From NCBI GenBank assembly GCA_929200255.1, contig CAKMYZ010000013.1, positions 1 to 64,000 on the forward strand: 64,000 bases of DNA, written 5' to 3'. A program made the translations under genes and the position numbers. Positions within the stretch are counted from its first letter, which is position 1, and every line of letters starts with the position of its first letter. Shown here piece by piece: positions 24,951-35,565 of this stretch. This DNA comes from an uncultured Alphaproteobacteria bacterium (GTDB taxonomy: Bacteria > Pseudomonadota > Alphaproteobacteria > Rhodobacterales > Rhodobacteraceae). The notes below the pieces were generated by a model. The model was not told the origin of the DNA. It did no database searches and worked only from the letters and a program-made list of their open reading frames with translations.

Positions 24951-27386
24951 ATGAAGACCAGAACCAAAGTCGTTGTCATTGGCGGGGGCATTGCGGGCTG
25001 TTCCACCCTTTATCACCTGACCAAGGAAGGCTGGGCAGATGTCGTTCTGATCGAACGGGATGAGCTGACATCAGGGACAACCTGGCACTCTGCCGCGCAA
25101 GTCACGAACTTTGGTATGAACCAGACGATGGTCGGGCTCAAATCCCACTCCATCCAGCTTTACAGGACACTGCGCGACGACCCTGCTTATCCGGTTGGCT
25201 ATCATCACGGCGATGGGGGCATACGGCTGGCCAATACCGAAGCGCAGATGCAAGGGTACCGGCATTTCGCCTCTATGGCGCGAGGAATGGGTGTGGAGTT
25301 TGAGGTGATCGATGCTGCAGAATGCGCCAAGCGACACCCGCTGATATCAACCGATAACCTGCTGGGTGGGCTATGGGATGGGGAAGACGGCGACATCGAC
25401 CCTGCACAATTGTGTCAGGCACTAGCCTTTCATGCCCGCAAAGCAGGTGCAGAAGTCTATCGGCACACGGCGGTCACCGGACTGACACAGCGCGACGATG
25501 ACACCTGGCTGGTCGAGACTGACAAGGGCGATATTGACGCTGACATTGTGGTCAACGCTTGCGGCTACCGCGTGAACGAAGTGGGCGCGATGATGGGGGT
25601 ACATCACCCTGTCGCATCGATGGAACACCAGTATTTCGTGACCGAAGATATCCCTGCGATCAAAGAGGCCCGGCACCGGATGCCACTACTGCGCTGCCCG
25701 ATCTCGGATTACTATTGCCGGCAGGAAAAGGATGGCCTGTTGGTGGGCTTTTATGAACAGGGTTGCAAAACATGGGGGATGGATGGGATCAGCCCCGGCT
25801 TTGCCAATGACCTTTGCCCTGACGATCTTGATCGCGTGATGGATGTGCTCGAAGGGGCCTTTGCCCGCATGCCAGCGCTGACAGAAGTGGGAATCAAGCG
25901 CGTCGTGAACGGCCCCATCACCTATACGATTGACGGGGCACCACTGGTCGGCCCAATCCCCGGCAAGCGTAACGCATTCTGCATTATCGGCTTGCGAGCA
26001 GGCGTGGGCGAGGGTGGTGGGCACGGCTGGCTGCTGGCCCAGCAAATCGTCCATGGTGAGGCGTGCTATGACACATGGTGCATCGATCCGCGTCGGTTCA
26101 CCGGCCATGCCAATGTTGAACTGACGGCGCTCAAAGCTATCGAAGACTACCAAAACGAATTCCGCTTTCACTTCCCGCATGAACACCGCCCCGCCGGACG
26201 TCCGGCCAAGACCACACCCCTGACGCCCATCATGGCTGCCGAAGGGGCCGCATTCACGGTCGTGAACGGATGGGAACGAGTGGATTACATCAAACCCGCA
26301 CCCGATTTTCACCCCACACTCAGTTTCAATTTCGATGAAACCTTCGATGTGATCGCCGCCGAGGTCCACAACGTGCAAACCAATGTGGGTCTGGCCGAGG
26401 TCAATGGTTTCAACCGGATCGAAATCACCGGCGCGGACAGGCACAGCTTTCTGGACCGGATGTTCTGCGGCAACGTCACCAAACGCGCAGGCCGGGTTGG
26501 GTTGGGGTATCTGTTAAACCACCACGGCATGGTAAAGGGCGAGGCAACCGTCGCCAACTTGCTTGCCAGCGACCGCGGACCAGAGCGCGCCTGGTATGGC
26601 TCTGCCGCAGCAAGCGAATTCCACGACATGGATTGGCTAAAAGCACAGTTGCGCGCGGATGAAGATGTGCAGTTGCGCAGCCTGACCAATGACCAGACCA
26701 TTCTGGTGCTGGCGGGTCCGAAATCGCGCGCGGTTTTGTCTGCATGTGCACGTGGCGATTGGTCACAAGAGGCGTTTCCCTGGCTCAGCGTCCGCGAATG
26801 CACCATCGGTTTTGCGCCCGCCACTGTCATGGGTGTCAGTTTTTCGGGCGAGCTGGCCTATGAAATCCACGTGCCGAATGCGGCACTCTACGCGGCCTAT
26901 CTCGCACTGCGCGAGGCAGGCAAAGCACACGGCCTGAAACTTTTTGGAGCGCGTGCTGTGGATGCGATGCGCATGGAGAAAGGTTTCCTGCATTGGAAGG
27001 CAGACCTGATCACAGAGCGGGATCCGTTCGAGAGCGGGTTAGCGCGGTTTGTAAACACCGCCAAGGCTGGGTTCATCGGCAAGGATGCATTGCTGAAACG
27101 GATGGCAGATGGTCCTGCAAAGCAGCTCGTCACGCTCAGCGTTGAGGCGGATCACGCCCCCGCCCACAGCGGTGCATCGCTGATCAAGGATAGTGCGGTG
27201 GTTGGCACAATCACCTCTGGTGAATGGGGGCACCGGGTGAAGATGAACCTCGCCCATGCCTTTATCGATGCCAAACTGGCCGACGTGGGGACAAAACTGC
27301 AATTGGATCTTTGCGGTAACCTGATCAGTGCAGAAGTGATTGCGCCGTCGCCCTATGATCCCGATTTCGAACGTATGCGGTCCTAG
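24951..27386 (+). CDS. FAD-dependent dehydrogenase fused to GcvT domain (dimethylglycine/sarcosine dehydrogenase-like)
   Basis: The 811-residue enzyme starts with a dinucleotide-binding motif VVVIGGGIAGCSTLYHL (GGGIAG at 11-16) and the DAO fold. An FAD-dependent oxidoreductase central domain follows. From about residue 440 a GcvT/aminomethyltransferase region carries the folate-binding pattern (FNRIEITGADRHSFLDRM, GELAYEIHVP). This fusion oxidises N-methylated amino acids such as dimethylglycine or sarcosine and passes the one-carbon unit to tetrahydrofolate. The precise substrate is not assigned. Its place after the TRAP-UspA genes suggests that it works on the imported compound. Confidence 0.88.
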   Translation: MKTRTKVVVIGGGIAGCSTLYHLTKEGWADVVLIERDELTSGTTWHSAAQVTNFGMNQTMVGLKSHSIQLYRTLRDDPAYPVGYHHGDGGIRLANTEAQMQGYRHFASMARGMGVEFEVIDAAECAKRHPLISTDNLLGGLWDGEDGDIDPAQLCQALAFHARKAGAEVYRHTAVTGLTQRDDDTWLVETDKGDIDADIVVNACGYRVNEVGAMMGVHHPVASMEHQYFVTEDIPAIKEARHRMPLLRCPISDYYCRQEKDGLLVGFYEQGCKTWGMDGISPGFANDLCPDDLDRVMDVLEGAFARMPALTEVGIKRVVNGPITYTIDGAPLVGPIPGKRNAFCIIGLRAGVGEGGGHGWLLAQQIVHGEACYDTWCIDPRRFTGHANVELTALKAIEDYQNEFRFHFPHEHRPAGRPAKTTPLTPIMAAEGAAFTVVNGWERVDYIKPAPDFHPTLSFNFDETFDVIAAEVHNVQTNVGLAEVNGFNRIEITGADRHSFLDRMFCGNVTKRAGRVGLGYLLNHHGMVKGEATVANLLASDRGPERAWYGSAAASEFHDMDWLKAQLRADEDVQLRSLTNDQTILVLAGPKSRAVLSACARGDWSQEAFPWLSVRECTIGFAPATVMGVSFSGELAYEIHVPNAALYAAYLALREAGKAHGLKLFGARAVDAMRMEKGFLHWKADLITERDPFESGLARFVNTAKAGFIGKDALLKRMADGPAKQLVTLSVEADHAPAHSGASLIKDSAVVGTITSGEWGHRVKMNLAHAFIDAKLADVGTKLQLDLCGNLISAEVIAPSPYDPDFERMRS

Positions 27387-27418
27387 GGCGGCGGCACGAT
27401 CGCCGCGCCAGTCCGGTC

Positions 27419-27886
27419 TTAGATCATAATCTCAAGCCCCCAGAACTGGCGGATCTGCGCAACACAATCGTCCCGTTGCGCGGTAGTTTCGCCCGCGATG
27501 CGTTCAACACGGAATCCAAACCGTTCAAACCCCGCATTACTTTGATGCGACAAAATGATGACCTCACATTCTTTCTCTATCGCGAGCGACGCATAGCGCG
27601 TCGCCATCAGGCTTGTGTGCGCATCCGGCAGCCTCTCTGCGGTATCATCCAGAAAGACGCCAATCGCAGGGCGCTCATCCGGCCCCATTGTGCGCTGAGC
27701 TGGCAAGGCATCAAGCGGTGGAAAGATGGCATTGCCAGGCGCGTGTGCAGCAAGCGGATTGGCTGGCGCCAACAAGCTATCTATGTTCGCCGGACAAGAC
27801 GCCGACGTGCGCATAAGCCGTTCTGACCAGGCCTGTGCCGCCTGATCGGCCAGAAAACTCTCATCCGTTCTGTGTTGCGCAATCAT
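27419..27886 (-). CDS. Hypothetical protein downstream of a glycosyltransferase
   Basis: The 155-residue protein is likely soluble, with an N-terminal helical part and a later TSLMATRYASLAIEKECEVIILSHQSN segment (read as TSLMATRYASLAIEKE, CEVIILSHQSN) with alternating strand and helix character. No family was recognised. The start at ATG 27886 overlaps the TGA of the upstream glycosyltransferase gene by 2 bases, which strongly supports it over the longer frame to 27991. The coupling suggests a role in the same glycosylation process. Confidence 0.65.
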   Translation of the reverse strand: MIAQHRTDESFLADQAAQAWSERLMRTSASCPANIDSLLAPANPLAAHAPGNAIFPPLDALPAQRTMGPDERPAIGVFLDDTAERLPDAHTSLMATRYASLAIEKECEVIILSHQSNAGFERFGFRVERIAGETTAQRDDCVAQIRQFWGLEIMI

Positions 27887-29908
27887 GCGACCATCTCCAG
27901 AATATGTAGCGCCGCTGCTTTGGCGCCCGGTTCGGGTAAATTGATACCGCGCAGGTTCTCGCACAGCGCCTGGGCAGGTTCTCCGAGGCATTCATCAATT
28001 GATTGGGTCAAACTGAGCAATTCCCAAGGTTCAACCAACACCGCCAACTCGCGATCAGCAGCGGCCTTGCCGCGAGCGCGTTGATCATCCATGAGGCTCG
28101 CCATTTGCGGCACAAAAACAGTGGGCACCTTGGCGTAGATCGCCTCGTGAAAGGAATTATACCCAATCGCAGAGACAAAAAGATCGGCAAGGGGGATCAG
28201 AACGCTGGCGTGAATGGACTGCACCACACGCGTGTTACGGTATTGAAACCATCCCGGGTCGGTTGTGGCGGTTGGCCAGACCACGAGCAGATGCAGGACA
28301 TCCTCGCGAGTGGAAAGATGGGCGCAAATCGCGTTGATCTGGGCCCGCCTGTCAGCGGCGACACCGCCGCCCAGCATCGTGACGACAAGTTTGCGACCAT
28401 CCAGCGCCAATCCGTCGCGCAGACGGTTGATCTCGGCTTCATCCGGTTCCACCTGTTGCACAATGGGGCCGACGTATTTGATGTTGGTGCCCCTTTCCTC
28501 TGGACTGTTAAGTTCATCAAATGCTTCACAGGGCACGACAATCCGCGAGAACGCCTTTTGACGATCCAGTGCCACCTGATTGTTCTGGCTCGGCTGCCAC
28601 AGGCCGCGCCTGATCCAGACGCTTGGGCGGTCATTATCCGCGGCAGCACGCATGACACTATCAAAGACATATCCGCCATCAAAAACAGTCACCGCACTTT
28701 GCCGCGCAAGGGCAGAGAGCCGCACCGCATTCACAACGTCATTGTCGTGGGTTGCACGATCGGCGGCGCGGCTGACCAGCGGCATCGTGTCAAAACCCGA
28801 GGCGTTCAGCATACCGATACACGATGGAAACGCAGCAAACCGCGGTGTCACCTCTTTGCGCATCATATCCGCTACCAGACTGCAGCGTTTTGCATGTCCT
28901 AGGCCAACGCCATTGGTTGGCACGAAGAGGATGGAACGCTTGGCCCTTCGTTTTGGGTTTTGCGGCACGGTCGTGGTCGCGCGTAATGCGGTCAGCGCTG
29001 GTGGCAGAGCAATGGCTTGCGACAGTGCTGATCCTGTCAGGTCCTCTGCGATACGCGCCATGTTGGGCAAGATGGCTTGGGTCATCCAATGCGGCAGGTT
29101 ATGCAGGTCTGAGGGGCCTGCAATGAATTCAACCGCTTGACCATGCCAGGCCCGATCAGCGGTTCCATCTACCAAAACCGCGCCCCGAGACACCAGGTTG
29201 GCGACGATCATCTGAAGCCGTGGCCAGGCGCTGGCTTGCTCAAAGAAGACGGCACCATCAAATCGGGCGGCCAGCGCGCGGGGTAGTAATTCGCCCGGAT
29301 GCCAGGTTGGCACAGTGTAGCCATCCGTATCAATCCATGCCTTCTTTTCTGCGCCGCCGTTGACAATCTCAATCGTGAAATCCTGCGAGAGGGCCAGTGC
29401 CCGCAGATCAGACCTGACATGCTCGGCCTGAAGGTCAGGAAAGAACAGCCCAATCCGGGGCTTGCTGCGGCGCGTGGCCGATGCGGGTGCTGCAAAGATC
29501 GGCATACTTGCAGCGGGCAGGCCCGGCACGGCGTTCGGCTCCAAAAGCACCGGTTCCCGATTCAGCGCAAAGGCCAATCGCGAAGCAGCCGAGATTTCAT
29601 CCTGGCGGCGCTCAAAGTGACCAAAGCCAATGCTGTGGCATCGGTTTACCTTTTGCAAACCCACGCAACCGGTTGGCCCGTTCCGCATCAATTTTGTCGA
29701 CATCAAGCAACAAAAGATGATCATCCTCGGTCGGCACGGCATCCGATAAAAATGCAGCCAGATCAAACTGATGCGCGGCCGATATATCATGCGGGAGAAG
29801 CGATGCAGGTACGATTGCAGGGATGTCGTGCGCGCGCAACTGCGACACAAAGACCGCCAGCTTGTCGATTGCGGCGGCATCCGTGCCACCGGCTTCACAA
29901 AAGATCAT
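27883..29908 (-). pseudogene. GT28/MurG-like glycosyltransferase gene, frameshifted
   Basis: Two frames together give one protein of about 675 residues. The first frame starts at ATG 29908 (MIFCEAGGTDAAAIDKLAVF) and runs to about 29640. The second continues as HSIGFGHFERRQDEISAASR and ends at 27883. They join if one base is removed in or near the AAAA run at 29651-29654 (minus strand). The C-terminal half (from about residue 330) has the GVGLGHAKRC nucleotide-sugar GT signature and late VSAIGYNSFHEAIYAKVPTVF and ASLMDDQ motifs of GT28/MurG-like enzymes. The start overlaps the stop of the upstream glycosyltransferase (29895). The shift may be real decay or a sequencing error. Confidence 0.7.
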
Positions 29909-30982
29909 AAAGGGTCTCCATCCGTGTTTTTGTCGCAGGTTTCTTTTCCGTGAGGGTCAGGAGTTCTATGAACCTGTCCTGAAAGGCGGTCACGCCAAAG
30001 GCAGAGAGCGCCGCTTGCCCTCGCGCCACCTGCGCGCGATAGTCATTGGGTGCGGCGATAAGTGCCGCCACAACCCCGTCAACCTCTTCTGGTGTCGCTG
30101 CAATGACACCGTCAGCAAATGTTGCCCCCGTAGGTCCTGCCGCGATGACAACCTTGCCAGCGGCAAGGGCTTCGGCGATGACACGGCCAAAACTTTCCTG
30201 CCAAAATGGGTGCGTGTAATAGACAAAAAAGTCGATTGTTTGCAGGAAATCATCAACGTCTTCCGACCCGAAAGGCATCAGCTCCCAGTGCTGGGGCACC
30301 ACGTCATCCATCAGGTTGTCCGCACCCAGCATGCGCACTGATTGGCAGCTTGGCGGGAACATGCGCTCCAGATCGGACATTGGTGGAAATTTCTCCAGCC
30401 CCGGGCGCGAGTGGCGACCCCTGCGGTCTTGGGGTGCCTCGCAGGGGGGGGCATCTGAAAATCGCAGATATTCGTCCAGTCCCGCGGTGCAACCTGCCAG
30501 GGCGCGTCATTGTCCGACAGCCATTGGATAACCGTCTCGCGGTTCCAACCGGAAACAGGCGCCAGAAACTTCGCGCGCGCGAGGGTTTTATCCGCGATCA
30601 ACCCAAGGCAATGACCAATATCAAACCCTTCCGGCCCATCAGGGCGTAGCAGGTTTTCATGACAGACCACGAACAGCCGGTCACACACCAGGCGCGTATT
30701 CAGCGCATGGTCAAACTTTAGAAAACTTGGGTTGTGTAAAGCAATAAGATCAGCCGACACAAAAGCCGGGTCCCAAATCAGCGGCGTTGCCATGTCTTCG
30801 CAGGCCTCGGCAATCTTGTGGTGGACGCACTGCCCTTTGAAGAGCTTAGAGGAGATCGCTACAACGCTGAGATTGCAAAGCGGTGCCATCGCGTAGATCT
30901 CGCGCGCGATAGCGGTGGACGTGCCACCGCCAAAGCGTGGATCAATGATCAATGTCAGCTTTTGCCTGTGTGGTTGGACCAT
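29895..30982 (-). pseudogene. GT4-like glycosyltransferase gene, frameshifted at a G8 tract
   Basis: The first frame (from 30982, RBS AAGGAGG just upstream) reads LTLIIDPRFGGGTSTAIARE and continues to WTNICDFQMPP. The second frame resumes as GRHSRPGLEKFPPMSDLERM and runs on through FFVYYTHPFWQESFGRVIAEALAAGK to 29895. The latter has the E-x7-E-like GT4 motif (ESFGRVIAEALAAGK). Adding one G to the run of eight G at 30444-30451 restores one continuous frame of about 362 residues. The gene belongs to an operon with the GT28-like gene downstream. The frameshift may be a phase-variation state, true inactivation or a sequence error. Confidence 0.75.
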
Positions 30983-31114
30983 TCTGGTCCTCCTTGATCG
31001 GTACGCAAGGTTTCACCTTGCGGTCTGTCTGGGCGGATTATGTGGACCCGCACGACTGGCAGCCCCAAACGGTGCCATCAGGGTTCAAGATGGCTGCCCC
31101 GTTGCGCAGCAAAA

Positions 31115-31438
31115 TCAGTAAAGTGACGCATCCGTTTTCGAGCGCTCAACAATGTCGCGCAGCTCGGCGGGCATGCTGCTGCGGAAGCCCAGGCTGGTGA
31201 ACAAGGTCTGCTCTGGCGGGGTTGATACGAAATCACGCAGCATCATCGACAATTCGCTGTTGTCCAGGGAACCAAGGTTCGCCAGCAGATATGCGCGCAA
31301 TCCATCCACATCGCCAAATTCGACATATTCGCGGATCTGTGAAACCTGCGTACTGGTGAGCGCGTTTGCCGATCCCGATAAGGCGCCCGAAAGCGCGAGC
31401 GCCGAGAGCGCAATCGACAGTTTCTTCATCTGGCTCAT
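31115..31438 (-). CDS. Small exported protein, unknown
   Basis: The 107-residue protein has a Sec-type signal peptide (MKKLSIALSALALSGALSGSANA, split as MKKLSIALSALALSG and ALSGSANA) and a mature helical region of about 80 residues with no Cys. The ATG is preceded by GAAGGACG. No family was recognised. A long inverted repeat (31451-31496) ends 12 bases before the start codon and would form a structure in the leader RNA. It precedes the glycosyltransferase genes in the same direction. Confidence 0.7.
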   Translation of the reverse strand: MSQMKKLSIALSALALSGALSGSANALTSTQVSQIREYVEFGDVDGLRAYLLANLGSLDNSELSMMLRDFVSTPPEQTLFTSLGFRSSMPAELRDIVERSKTDASLY

Positions 31439-31450
31439 TGTTCGTCCTTC

Positions 31451-31496
31451 TCATAGCTGTTCGAATCCGTGATCGAGGGATATCGAACAGCTATGA
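31451..31496. repeat. 46-base inverted repeat between oxyR and the small exported-protein gene
   Basis: TCATAGCTGTTCGA (31451-31464) and TCGAACAGCTATGA (31483-31496) are perfect 14-base complements, extended by ATCC/GGAT with one bulged A around a 9-base loop. There is no T-tract on either strand. It can end oxyR transcription, structure the leader of the downstream gene, or be a remnant of a small mobile repeat. It lies between two minus-strand genes. Confidence 0.6.
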
Positions 31497-31535
31497 ACCA
31501 ATAGTCACCGGCACCTCGCGGTCTTACTGATGGGG

Positions 31536-32435
31536 CTAGCGCGGCAATGACCGGCCAACCTGCAAGACGACGTCAGCCACCTGCCGCAACTGACCCGTCA
31601 GCGGGTTGGTCTTCCGCCAGATCATGCCGACTGTGCGCTGCGGCTGTGGTTCTGCAAACCGGCCAACACAGACCGGGGCCGAACGGGTTTCAACAGGCAC
31701 AGCCATTTGGGGGATCAGGGTCACGCCAATGCCCGATCCCACCATTTGGACGAGGGTCGAAAGCGATGTGCCATCAAGACCCTCACGCGTGGCTCCCGCC
31801 CCGAACTGGCAAAAGGAAAGGGCCTGATCCCGAAAGCAATGCCCTTCCTCCAGCAGCAGCAGACGCATATCACGCAGCCCTTCCGGGGTGGGCACCGGCC
31901 GCCCTTTCTCTGCCTCCGGGCGCACCAGCATCAGCGGTTCATCAAAAAGCGGCACCTCTTCAAAACCCGGCTCATGAAGGGGCAAGGCAACAATCGCTGC
32001 ATCAATTTGACCGCGTGCCAGTTCCTCGATCAGTCGCGGTGTCATCGTCTCGCGCACATGCAGGTCAAGCTCAGCGTGCGTGCGGTCCAGATGCGCGATG
32101 AGGCCAGGCAAAAGATAAGGCGCAATGGTTGGGATAACACCCAGTCGCAGCCGCCCGGCCAAGCCATCCTGCGCAGCACGTGCCATGTCGCCAAGGTCGT
32201 CAACGGCCCGCAAAATCTCGCGAACGCGCAGCGCCCAGTCTTCACCAAATGCCGTCAGGCGCACGTGGCGCGGGCCACGCTCAAACAAGGGCGTGCCCAA
32301 GCCTTGTTCCAACTCCTTTATCTGAACAGACAAGGCAGGTTGCGAAATGGCACAGACCTCGGCGGCGCGCCCAAAATGGCCATGACGGGACAGGGCCTCA
32401 AAATAGCGCAGCTGTTTCAGAGTAAGATTATTCAT
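31536..32435 (-). CDS. oxyR: LysR-family peroxide sensor OxyR
   Basis: The 299-residue protein has a LysR helix-turn-helix (LKQLRYFEALSRHGHFGRAA ... SQPALSVQIKELEQGLG, start and end parts) and an effector domain. Cys200 (LEEGHCFRDQA) and Cys209 (SFCQF) match the redox pair Cys199/Cys208 of E. coli OxyR. Peroxide forms a disulfide between them and turns the protein into an activator. It is divergent from katG, the classic OxyR target. Confidence 0.93.
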   Translation of the reverse strand: MNNLTLKQLRYFEALSRHGHFGRAAEVCAISQPALSVQIKELEQGLGTPLFERGPRHVRLTAFGEDWALRVREILRAVDDLGDMARAAQDGLAGRLRLGVIPTIAPYLLPGLIAHLDRTHAELDLHVRETMTPRLIEELARGQIDAAIVALPLHEPGFEEVPLFDEPLMLVRPEAEKGRPVPTPEGLRDMRLLLLEEGHCFRDQALSFCQFGAGATREGLDGTSLSTLVQMVGSGIGVTLIPQMAVPVETRSAPVCVGRFAEPQPQRTVGMIWRKTNPLTGQLRQVADVVLQVGRSLPR

Positions 32436-32521
32436 AACTTCAAATTATGACGTTGATCCAAAGAAGCAACTTAAACTAATTGATGTGCTGTGCTATTTCC
32501 TACCGCAAGCGCCTGAAGTGA

Positions 32522-34774
<2,253 letters not shown>

Positions 34775-34797
34775 CGCTTTAGATTTCCAAGGTATAT

Positions 34798-34824
34798 GGT
34801 GCGGCCCGCGTCGCGGGCCGCACC
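34798..34824 (+). terminator. Hairpin terminator after katG
   Basis: A perfect 12-bp GC-rich stem (GGTGCGGCCCGC and GCGGGCCGCACC) with a 3-base loop begins 24 bases after the katG stop. It lacks a T-tract, so it may need Rho or act as an mRNA-stabilising end. Confidence 0.65.
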
Positions 34825-34922
34825 AAGAGTTTGCGCTTCACTTTGGGCAACAGGATTGTCTTGTCTGCCAAAAACACAACGCCTAGGGTATTTCCATTTT
34901 TAAGCACGCTAGGATTGTATAG

Positions 34923-35561
34923 ATAAAACGAAGAAATTTTCTGTCAGGTGCTGCCGGCGCCGCGCTTACTGCACTGATCCCCACAACTGGCGCCACGCAA
35001 AGCATCGGGCAGTGTTTGCCACGGTTTATTCCCAATATCGGCCAGGTCAGAGACTGTCGTATCGGCGTCACCAACCTGTCCATGCCGATCCAGCAATGCT
35101 CGCAGTGGTGTTGGGCGGCCTGCTGCCAGGCCATTTTTGATCATGCCAATATCGCCGCGACCCAATGGGATTTTGTAGGCAAGGTTTTTGGCAATACAAA
35201 TACCTGCCTACCCGCGACAGGACCGATGATGAAACAAGCAATCGACGGCTTCTGGCAGATGCGAAACGGCGCCACGGCCTTTGCCCAGATGAACGTTGTG
35301 ATGGATGCAGACTACGGCATCTACCACCCAAACCACATGTCAGTGATCTGGAACGAGCTTCGTAACAACCGCGCCGTCATATCAGGGTCGATGAACCACG
35401 CTGTTCTTATTCACGCGCTCGACTACACCGAAGGTCCTCTGGGGACGCAAACCAACGCGCTACATATTCGTGACCCGTGGCCACAAAGCCCTAATTTCTC
35501 AACATACACCGCGCAGCAATTTAACAACATCAACTTCCTTGCGACGCTTCAGCTAAGCTAG
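34923..35561 (+). CDS. Exported papain-like cysteine protease, ATA start position
   Basis: The frame has a clear papain-like active site: QQCSQWCWAACC with the catalytic Cys in WCWAAC, and a later HAVLIHALDY with the catalytic His. Upstream of the TTG at 35016 the frame continues into KRRNFLSGAAGAALTALIP, a perfect Tat-type signal peptide. It begins at 34923 with ATA (not ATG) and is preceded in frame by a TAG at 34920. An AGGA (34911-34914) stands 8 bases before the ATA. If TTG 35016 is used the export signal is lost. The real start may be non-canonical, or the ATG has mutated. The protein lies downstream of katG. Confidence 0.7.
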   Translation: MKRRNFLSGAAGAALTALIPTTGATQSIGQCLPRFIPNIGQVRDCRIGVTNLSMPIQQCSQWCWAACCQAIFDHANIAATQWDFVGKVFGNTNTCLPATGPMMKQAIDGFWQMRNGATAFAQMNVVMDADYGIYHPNHMSVIWNELRNNRAVISGSMNHAVLIHALDYTEGPLGTQTNALHIRDPWPQSPNFSTYTAQQFNNINFLATLQLS

Positions 35562-35565
35562 CCAG

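Noticed and set aside
31459..31468. GTTCGAATCC resembling a tRNA T-loop
   Set aside because: It is part of the 46-base inverted repeat. No acceptor or anticodon stem can be formed around it.
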